Shown here one piece after another: positions 52,801-61,100 of a DNA stretch of 64,000 bases (position 1 is the stretch's first letter; every line of letters starts with the position of its first letter). The DNA lies in contig NZ_FNFH01000002.1 of NCBI RefSeq assembly GCF_900100355.1, positions 310,001 to 374,000 of the forward strand, written 5' to 3'. Below the pieces are notes generated by a model. That model worked only from the letters and a program-made list of their open reading frames with translations, did no database searches and had not been told where the DNA came from. The translations under genes and the position numbers were made by a program. Source of the DNA: Microbulbifer yueqingensis. Its GTDB lineage: Bacteria; Pseudomonadota; Gammaproteobacteria; Pseudomonadales; Cellvibrionaceae.

Positions 52801-55044
52801 GTCGAGCGGGATACCCTGGCGGGCGAGGCGATTCTCACCGTAACCCACCAGCAACTCTTCTTCCGGGTCGGTCTCCTGCAAGGGCGGATCCAGTTGGTCC
52901 ACCAGCCACAGGGTCTGGGGTTTGGTCTCGTCGTAGCGACCATCCTCGTCGTAGACGCGCAGCAGGTACTGGAGTTTCTTCAGCGGCGCCTCGAACGCTT
53001 CCATATCCGCGCTCCAGCCACCCCGGCCATTACTATCAAGCGGGACCACGGCCACCGGCTCATCGCGAATCGACTGCTCCTCCTCGAACACACGCACTTC
53101 CGCGCGCTCGATAAAGGCGGGGTAGTTGGTATAGCTCCGGAACTCGACGCGGCTGTCGTCCACCTCGGTTTCGGGATCGTCCGCATAGCGCACCGTAGTC
53201 GGCCAGGCACTGACATTCAGCCGCGGTGTCATTTTCTGGTTGTCGAAGCGGAACTGGATATTGGCCTGCTCCAGCGCCAGGTCCGTACAGCGCTGCAGGT
53301 CGGCGGAATTCCGGTAGGGGTCGTACTCGGGGCTGCCATCCACCGTGATACGCATCAGGTTCAACGCATAAGGATTATTGGCCACTGCTTCGCGGTCAAT
53401 GCGCTCGATCGCCAGGCGGTCCTGCTCCGCCAGTATGGCCAGCTCATCGTAGAGTACCTGCACTTCGACCCGGGCGCCGCCCATGTCGATAAATCCGGAG
53501 GAGACGACGTCGTCTGACTGCACGTAGCCGCGCCCCTCGAATTCCACCTGCTCATCAGACAGGCTGAGCTGCTCCTGTACCTGCTCCATCACCCGGCGTG
53601 CCCGCGCACGGGAGAGACCCACATCGTCGCCGTAGACCATGGCTTCACGACGCTCCATGCGCTCGTTGTCGGTGTAACCGACGAAACTTACGCGCACATT
53701 TGCCTTGTCGGACACCTCGTCCATCACACTGCGGATGGCCGCCAGCTGGCCCGCGGAAATCACCGGGTCACCCTGCTCGAAGCGGACGGTGGGCAGCGTG
53801 GTATTCGGGGATTCATGGGCGATGGTAATGGTCTCGGCACCGGCGTTCTCAGGGCAGGCCTGGATACCGTCGCCGGCAGTTTCCATCAGGTCGTCGTACC
53901 AGAATTCCACTTCGACCCGGCGGTTCAGCGCCCGGCCCTTGGCGGTGTCGTTGGCGGCGATCGGCTGGGTGGCCCCCTTGCCACTGAAGGTTACCGCGTA
54001 GGCGGGCAGTCCCAGCGCATCACGAACCGCCAGTGCAACGCGGCGCGCCTCGGCGCGGGAGAGTGCCTGTTGGTCCTCGTAGAGTTCCGCGGGGCCTTCC
54101 GGAAGTGCCTGGCCGTCGGTATGACCGACAAAATGCACCACCAGGTTCTGGCGGTCAGCCATCTGCGCGCGTACCTCGCGGATACGGCGAATGAACGCCT
54201 CCGGCAGGTCCGCCTGGCCCGATTGCCAGCGTAGTGGAGAGACCAGGTTCTTGACCCGCGCACGCTGCTCGCTGCCATCCACGTAGCGCAGCCGGCACAC
54301 GGTTTCCTGGCGGCACACCTTGACCCGGTTGAGCTCCATTGCCTGGGAGCGCTGCATTTCCGCGCGGGATTCCTCATCCAGCTCATCGTAAGACAGCCGA
54401 ACTTCCACCCTGCGGTTCTGCGCCCGCCCGACCGAGGTGATGTTTTCCATCGCCGGCTCGGCATCGCCGCGGCCCTCGAAAGACACCGAGTCATCGGGCA
54501 GGTCGAGGGAAAGCTGCATGAACTCGGCCACCAGTTTCGCCCGCGCCCGCGAGAATTCCTCCTTGTCGAGATACTCTGCCAGCTGTTGGGACGTCAGGGG
54601 GTCGGCATCGGTGTGGCCGATAAAGTGCAGGCGGATATTGTGCACATCGCCGAGCTCGGCCAGTCTTTCGCGCAATGCGGCAACCGCTTCCTCGCTGACC
54701 TCATCATCGACACTGTCATACACCAGTGGCCCGATTGCATTCTCCTCAACCACCGGCTCCATCGCCTCGACAAACATCGAGGCATCCTGCACCCACTGCC
54801 TGCGCGGCTGTCCCAGGGTCATGGTCTCCGTGTTGTTGCCCACCGGCTGCTCGGTATATTCCGCCGTGGTTTCCACGTCCGTGGTCAGTCCCGGCACCTG
54901 CTTCCAGACCTCCCACCAGGCCGGTTCAGGTTCAGTGGCCACCGCAGGCGCTGCGGATTCCTGGGCCTGCAGCGGCAAGGCCAGGATGGCAGCCACCGCC
55001 AGGGCCAGCGGGCGCATGGCCATCGCGGGGGACTGGGGCTTCAT
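49879..55044 (-). CDS. Large outer-membrane protein with three OmpA-type domains and a C-terminal beta barrel
   Basis: From ATG 55044 the product has 1721 residues and a signal peptide (MRPLALAVAAILALPLQAQ). Three OmpA-like peptidoglycan-binding domains follow, each with a HTD/YTD core and NRRVEV-type end: LHFIGHTDADPL, VHFVGHTDGQAL and VSFVGYTDNERM (about residues 110-545). Next are Ig-like linkers, then about 800 residues of alternating strands with repeated aromatic ends (WNLSASADTEE onward, ending FINVIGKL), consistent with a large barrel. The upstream giant DUF11 gene ends in TAATG 63 bases before this start. An ATG at 55107 or 55098 is possible but gives a less normal signal. The function is unknown. 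Confidence 0.8.
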   Translation of the reverse strand: MKPQSPAMAMRPLALAVAAILALPLQAQESAAPAVATEPEPAWWEVWKQVPGLTTDVETTAEYTEQPVGNNTETMTLGQPRRQWVQDASMFVEAMEPVVEENAIGPLVYDSVDDEVSEEAVAALRERLAELGDVHNIRLHFIGHTDADPLTSQQLAEYLDKEEFSRARAKLVAEFMQLSLDLPDDSVSFEGRGDAEPAMENITSVGRAQNRRVEVRLSYDELDEESRAEMQRSQAMELNRVKVCRQETVCRLRYVDGSEQRARVKNLVSPLRWQSGQADLPEAFIRRIREVRAQMADRQNLVVHFVGHTDGQALPEGPAELYEDQQALSRAEARRVALAVRDALGLPAYAVTFSGKGATQPIAANDTAKGRALNRRVEVEFWYDDLMETAGDGIQACPENAGAETITIAHESPNTTLPTVRFEQGDPVISAGQLAAIRSVMDEVSDKANVRVSFVGYTDNERMERREAMVYGDDVGLSRARARRVMEQVQEQLSLSDEQVEFEGRGYVQSDDVVSSGFIDMGGARVEVQVLYDELAILAEQDRLAIERIDREAVANNPYALNLMRITVDGSPEYDPYRNSADLQRCTDLALEQANIQFRFDNQKMTPRLNVSAWPTTVRYADDPETEVDDSRVEFRSYTNYPAFIERAEVRVFEEEQSIRDEPVAVVPLDSNGRGGWSADMEAFEAPLKKLQYLLRVYDEDGRYDETKPQTLWLVDQLDPPLQETDPEEELLVGYGENRLARQGIPLDGNSVLVNGAQIPADHTVWVAGRPVPVSESGEFVAEEIFSRGLHTVEVAVLDEQGNGELFLRDLRFRNNDWFTVGIADLTIGLDDTNGPAALVTGDETHYDNSVSYDGRLAFYTSGDFGEGWNLSASADTEEGPVDQLFSNFMEKSPDALFRRLDSDLYYPTFGDDSTVVEDAPTSGKFYVKLSKYDDYGMWGNFKASYTDNELAHIDRALYGANAHFETDDVTSFGEKRFQVDGFSAEPGTIAGRDEFRGTGGSLYFLRHQDILAGSERVRIEVRDKDSGLVLGVKNLTPVIDYDVDYIQGRILLNRPLSAIASDNQLVQDGAYNGNPQYLVTRYEYTPGFEEMDTLAVGGRAHYWLGDYVKLGLSGSQQDEEDNESSLQGVDLTLRASAGSWVKLESATSEGNTLNSVSSYDGGFSFNPAVGDNFNSVDTLNPDPKASANKIEASLHLGDLFEGARGTGTFYHQEREAGFAAPGQLVNQDTVQSGASVNLPIGERFDVGVKTDQREQELGLQTSAVDLSVGYRINERWRVTTGGRADTREDHSPVVAPTQTQGDRTDVAVEAAYNSGADWSAFGFVQRTMEVTGNRDENNRVGVGGAYRVSERLTLDTELSEGDTGTGARLGTDYLVSDRTNVYLNYTLDNERTDTGVRARKGNMSSGFRSRYSDSLSVYGEERYTHGDVSTGLTHALGMDLAPSDRWHYGTSMEAGTLEDPRTGAETQRRAVGANVGYSTQAVRVSSAVEYRTDTMETPVDAETVTESERQTWLMKNNASYQMSPSWRLVAKLNYSDSKSSQGQFYDGKFTEAVMGYAYRPVDNDRLNTLLKYTYFYNVPTAGQVTVENTAAEFIQKSHIFSVDASYDVSRRWTLGAKYAYRLGQLSQDRVDPEFFDSRASLYVLRADWHFVNKWDLLIEGRMLDLPDAQDRRSGALLGVYRHVGKHLKVGAGYNFTDFSDDLTQLDYDSQGVFINVIGKL

Positions 55045-55062
55045 AATGGTGTTATCTGTGTA

Positions 55063-55078
55063 AGCCTGCGCGCAGGCG
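55063..55078. repeat. REP-like palindrome between the two surface-protein genes
   Basis: GCCTGCGCGCAGGC (55064-55077) is a perfect palindrome flanked by A and G, so the arms AGCCTGC and GCAGGCG match the REP core seen at 49.0-49.9 kb. It lies just before the chosen start of the OmpA-barrel gene. It may be a short decayed REP or chance. Confidence 0.35.
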
Positions 55079-55106
55079 CCATGCTTTTTATTTTGCATAG
55101 AGGACA

Positions 55107-58100
55107 TTACTCCCATCCTCCCAGAAGGTCGCCACGGCTCGGGGGCGCGCCGCGCCGCCAGAACACCTCGGTTTCAATAGTCAGTTCGTAGTCGCCATAC
55201 TCGGTCGCCCAGGCTTCGGCCACCTCGGCCTTGATTGCTTGCAGGCGGCGCTCCACCAGGGCCGGGTCCTCATTCTCGGCCAAGTATGAGAGGCGCAGCA
55301 CCGAAGGTGCCTCTGCCAGTTTTTCCAGCAGCAGTTCCGTGCGCGAGTGCCACTGCGGGCGGAGCTCGGTGGTGCGCGGCTCGAATACCGCCTCGGCCAG
55401 GTCCAGGCGCACCACACGGTGCAGGCCGGCGCCGAAGTTGAACTTGATCATCTTGCCGCGCGTGGCGCGCTGGACCCGCGGGTTTTCCGTGGTCAGGCGG
55501 TAGCCACTCGGCAGGCTGCGATCGTCGAGTTTCAGCACAAAGTTGGAACCGCGATCCTGGTTCGGCACCACCGCGCAGGTGATATGGAACCGGCCGTGGG
55601 CGTCGGTGGTGGCATTGAGGCCGGTGGCCGTCACCACCCGCGCACCCGGCACCCCGCCCTCACCAGTGTCCTGGTAACCGTTCATGTTCTTGTCATCGAA
55701 CACCTTGCCGATCACATCGGTACAGTCGAAGGTCGGGTCTGGTATTACACGCACGGTCGCAGAGGCCTCACCCGAAAGCTGCTGGCCGGACAGGCCCTGG
55801 AAGAGTCGAGCGCGGTTGACGTACTCGCCCTCGCCCACCCCGGAACCGGCCACCAGCAGCAGTTTCACCTTGCGGGTCTGCTCCGGATAAATCCGCAAAC
55901 CGGACCAGCTGAGTTCGAGCCCGTTCACCTCCGGCTCCACGGCCTCACCGTCGAGGCGCGCTGACCCGGCGACATACTTGAAGCCGGCCGGGAAGAAGTC
56001 CACCAGCTGCAGGTCCGCCAGCGGCACCCCGGTGGTGTTGCTGAAGGTGATGGTGTAGGGCACCAGCTGGCTGCGGGTGACATTCAGCATCGATGCTGTC
56101 TTGGTGATCGACAGGGCACCGTCCAGCTGCGGATCCACGGCGATGTGGTTATTGAACAGCTGGCTTTCACCCGGTACCCGGTTGTCATCCAGTCGCAGGC
56201 GCAGGTAGTAATGCGTCTCCGGGCTACGGGCATCCACGTCAATCGACGGTGCTGTGGCGAAGGCCTGGGCTTCACAATGCTCCGCCGTGGCGGGTACCGC
56301 GTCGGCACCGCTACCGAGGCATGCGGCCACATCAAAGCCTGCACTGTCCGTGTTGGTCTGCGGCGGAATGATGGCGGATTCGCCGGCCACATAGCCCTCA
56401 CCCGGCATTTCGACCCGGATCAGGTAATCGCTCCCGGCCGGGCAAGCAGCGCTGCTGAAGTTGAGATCGAACTTGTAATAGCCGCCGGCCTGGGTGACCT
56501 GGCCCTGCTGCTGCGGGTCATCGAAACAGCTGTCCGGAAGCTCTGCTCCTGAAGAGGCGCGCAGCATGGTGACCACCGCACCAGCTACCGGCGCACGCAG
56601 GACGGAATCATAGATCACCCCGTTGGGTGCCAGCGGCAGGTTCAGGTCCTGCAGGCTGGAGCCGGATGCCACGAAAATTTCACTGATGCGCTGCGGGCCG
56701 TTGGTGAAGTCGGAGTCCGCATTGCCCAGCGATGCGGTATTCGAACCAGCACCGGGTGCGCTGTAACGAAGTTCATAGCCAGAGCCGTCCATATCGTTGG
56801 GCACCAGGCCAGTGAACTGGAAGTAGCCGTCCTCGTTACTCTGCGCAGTCTCCAGCAAGGCGTTGTTCCGGTAGAGTTCCACTGTCCAGTTGGGCAGCAG
56901 CTCTTCTTCGGTCTCGCGCTCACCGTCAAAATCTGTATCGCGCCAGAGATAACCCGCCAGGTTCGCCGTTCCCGGCGTGCCGCCGATATCGATTGCGACA
57001 CTGGCTTCCTCGCGACTGGCCGGGTCATTCCAATCCACGAACGCGGTATTCAGGACCGTGCTGCCGATCTCAAGGTCCGCTCCCAGCTGGGCGCGGAAGC
57101 GCAGGAGCGCAGAGTCGCCCGCTGCCAGGTCACCGTAGGTGGTGCCGAAGTCGGCGCTGATTACCGAACCATTCACACTGATACCCGCAGCCTGTCCATC
57201 GAGTGCTGCGGAACCTTCAACATAGGTGAGTACGCCGTCGCCCGCTGCCAGCAGGTCATCGGTGATCACCACGTTGCTGGCCGGTACAGTACTGATATTG
57301 GTAACGCGCACCAGGTACTCGAGCGTGGCACCGGCCTCGGCGGCACCGCCACCGACCACGGCCACTTCCTTGGTGATGGAGAGCTGCTGGGCATCGCCCA
57401 CCACGATCTCGGTGGGCTGTGCCCCGTTGGAGGGGCTGCCATCCGCATCGGTCAGCGTAAGCGGCAGGCCGTCGGCTGTAACCTCGCCCTGGTTGCTGAT
57501 AACCGTCCCGGTGGGTGTACCGTCATTAACGGTCACGTCAAAGGTCACGGTCACCGTCTCATCCACAGCAAGGACTGCCCCCTCGGAAGGAAGCGGCACC
57601 CCGCCAATCAATGGCAACTGGGTCGCGGTTGCGTCGACCTGACTGCCGTTCACCTGCAGAGAGCCGGTCACATAGGTGGTGTTGGCCGGCAGTTCATCGG
57701 TCAAGACGACGCCGGTCGCATCCACGCCGCCGATATTGGTGACGGTAATGGTATAGGTCAGGGTGTCGAGCGGGTCGAGAATACCGGCAGTGGTGCCGTC
57801 CTTGGAGATGGCGACTGTTTTCTGGGTCCGCAGCGAGGCCACCTGTCCGACTACGTCAACGGTCGGATCGTCCACGGTGGCAGTAGCCGGGTCGTCGGAT
57901 GGTGTTTCACTCGACGATCCGCTGCCCGCCCCGCCCCCGTTTAGGAAGCCCTGGTTGGAAATCAGGGTGCCTTCGTTGACGTCATTGATGGTGACATCGA
58001 AGGTAACCACAGCGGCGCCGTTGCGGGAGCCGGATGGGTCTGCCAGTAACACGCCGTCCGCCTCGCCGGGGGAATTTACAGGCATACCGGCGGCCAGCGC

Positions 58101-61100
58101 CGTGGTGCCGGCCTCATCTGCCACCGCGGCCCCGTTCAGGGTGGTGGAGCCGGCGACATAGGTAGTATTGGCCGGTACCTGGTCGCGCAGCACCATATCG
58201 ATGGCATCCTCGCCACCGATATTGGTCACTGTAAGCGTGTAGCGCAGGGTTTCGCCGGGCAACAGTACAGCCGCATCGCCGGAAAGGTCCTGTGAGGTCT
58301 TCTCCACCTCGAACAGCGGCTCGGAACTGATCAGGGTCTCGGTGGGGTCCTCGGTGCCGCCGATCGCGGGGTCATCGCTCACGCCGAACTGCTCGCCACC
58401 AATACTGAGCTGGGCCTGGTTCAGGACCACGGTGCCGCTGGTGATTACCGGTGCGAGGGTGGCCTCGAAAACCACGGTCACGGTATCGTTGACCTGGCCG
58501 GCGGCTTCGATCTGCAGGTTACTGACTTCGAGCAGGCCGGTACCCCTGGCCCCGCCATTATCGGTGACAGCTACAGTACCACTAGATACCTGTACATCCC
58601 CGAGTGTGCCAGGCTCGAACATCGCGCTGGCATTGAGGCGATCCAGTTCATCCAGAAGGGTGAAATCACTCAGCGGTACGTCACTGGTGTTCTGGATTTC
58701 GATGCTATATCGCAGGCGATCGCCGGGGCTTGCGGTCGCACCGGACTGACCGGTGGTTACATTGAACACCGTCTTGCGGGTCTCCAGCACCGCCCCTTCC
58801 ACAACAAACTCGTGGCTATCCTGGTGATCCACCACGCCCGGAGTGCCATCGGTAAGCTGGCGCTGGTAGGCAAAGCGCTCGGAAGACGATGCACCGGCAC
58901 TGAACCACTGGGTGGCACCGGCGATATTCACCAGGGTGCTGTTGTGGATATTGTCCTCGTCCAGGGCCACCTGGTAATCCAGGGTCAGGCGGTCGCCGGG
59001 CTCCAGCGCGTCATCGGTTTGCAGCGTCGCGGTAAATTCACAGGTCGGGTCGCCGGCGATAAAGTTCACGGCGAAATCGGCCGCAGCGAGGCTTACCGAG
59101 GTGCCATCCGCTTTCTGGATAGCCGCCGACTGGATTACCGGCTGGGTATCACAGATACCGCCCGGGGTCGGGTTGGGCAGCCAGTCGGTCAGGGTCACGT
59201 TCCATGCGCTGGACGCACCGGTGTTCTGCACGGTGAGGGTGAAGTTTTCCGGTGTGCTGACACTGATCGATGCCGGGCCGGTCTTTTCCACCACCAGTTC
59301 CGGATGCACGATGGTCACCGGGTTCGCATCCGCGCCGGTGCTGGCATCGTCACCCAAGCGCGCGGTGCCATTGTCGTAGTCGTACCAGGCGTGGTTTACA
59401 AACGGTTCGGTCCGGGCCTGGTTGGTTGCGGTGTTCAGTACCTCGACGGTAACCAGCACCTCAACCTGCCCGCCGGCGGGGATAGAGATACCGCCATTGT
59501 TATCAACCAGCACCAGGTTGTCGACGGTGCCGGTATTGGTGAGGGCGACACCACCCAGGCTCGCGGAGACAAAGCCCAGGTCGACGCCGGTTGCAGACAG
59601 GTCATCGTGGATACGCACATCCTGGAGCGCCACATCAGCCGGCACCTCGGGCACTGTAATCGTGTAAGTGAGCTGTTCACCGATGGCGACGGTATCCTGA
59701 GCCGTGGACTTGCCCAGCACGCCCGGAACCGGTGTGGTCAGGTCGAATGTCGCCACCTCGGAGGGACCATACTCCTCGCGCCAGTCCACACTGCTGTTGA
59801 CCGGAGGCTGCGCGTTATCGAAGGAATAATAACGCTGTACCTGTGCGGTGTTCGTGAGTGTGATACCCGCACCCAGGTCGCTGTCACCCGTCACCGTGTA
59901 GACTACCCGCAGGGTCTCGCCCGGGTTGATCGCCGCATTGGTCGCCGGGTCGAAGTCCCAGGTCGCCGTACCTGTGGCCGAGTCAAACGTCGGCGTCACC
60001 GCAACGTTCGTGCCGCTACTGACCAGCGTCGCACTGACATGGGTGACACCGCCCTGGCGCAGGCCCACCGGCAGGGTGTCCACCAGTACCGTGTCGTAGG
60101 CGGGTGCGGCGCCGTTGTTGGTGATATCAACGGTATAGGTGGCCGTCTCACCAGCCCGGATGACGGCATCGCCGTCGACGGAAGTCACGGCTGATTTGCT
60201 CACCGCCAGCAACGGCTGCAGCGCACTCACCGTCGCGCTGGCAGTCAGCGGTGCCGCCTGAACCCCGCCCACCGGATAGTTCAGGGTCACGGTGTTGGTC
60301 AGCGACTGGGTGGTGGGCTCCTGGCCCAGCACGTCGCCGTTCTGTACCCGCGCCCGGTAGACGATTGTCAGGTAATCGTTGGCCGGGTCGCCATCCACCG
60401 GGTTGGTCACTTCGTCCAGCGTCCAGGTTACCGTGCGCAGGTCGGCGCTGACATCGGGGGCCGGCAGGGTTGCCGGCGGTGTGCCGAAGTAGTCGGCACT
60501 CACCATCTCCACAAAGGCCATGCCCTGCGGGAGGCTGTCACTGAGTACCAGGTCGTTGTGGGTGCCTTCCACCAGGGCCAGCGTCAGGGTGTACTCGACG
60601 GTGTCACCCACACGGAGATTGCCATCGCCATTCCAGCTGTCACCGGTGGCGGCCTTCGTCAGGTCGATGCTGTAATCGACCCCCAGACCGCTCTGTGCCC
60701 CGGTGCAATAGATGTTGGGTGCGGTGATATTCGGGCAGCCGTCCCCGGTGCGCTCGCGATTGCCCGCGAAGGCACCATCCAGCGACGTCCAGTCTGCCAA
60801 CGCACTGTTGACGATATCCTGCGCGGTAATGGTATCCACGGTCACCCGGTAGGTCAGCTCCAGTACACTGCCCGCCGGAATCGCCAGTGACGTATCAGCG
60901 TTATCCCGGCCCCAGGTAAGTGTGTCCCCGCTAACCTGCGGTGTACTGTTGAAGCCGGCTAGCGCGCCGCCATCGAGGGTTACACTGGCAGAGCCAGCAA
61001 TGAAGCTGAGCTCCGCAGGCAACGTGTCGGCGATATTGGTATTGAAGGCCGTTGAAGTCCCGCTATTGGTGAGGGTCAGGGTGTATTCGAGTTCATCACC

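Noticed and set aside
55045-55116. Upstream starts at 55107 or 55098 for the OmpA-barrel gene
   Set aside because: They would put about 18-21 polar residues before the signal peptide and translate the REP-like palindrome. The TAATG overlap makes coupling possible, so the start is uncertain, but 55044 gives the cleaner export signal.
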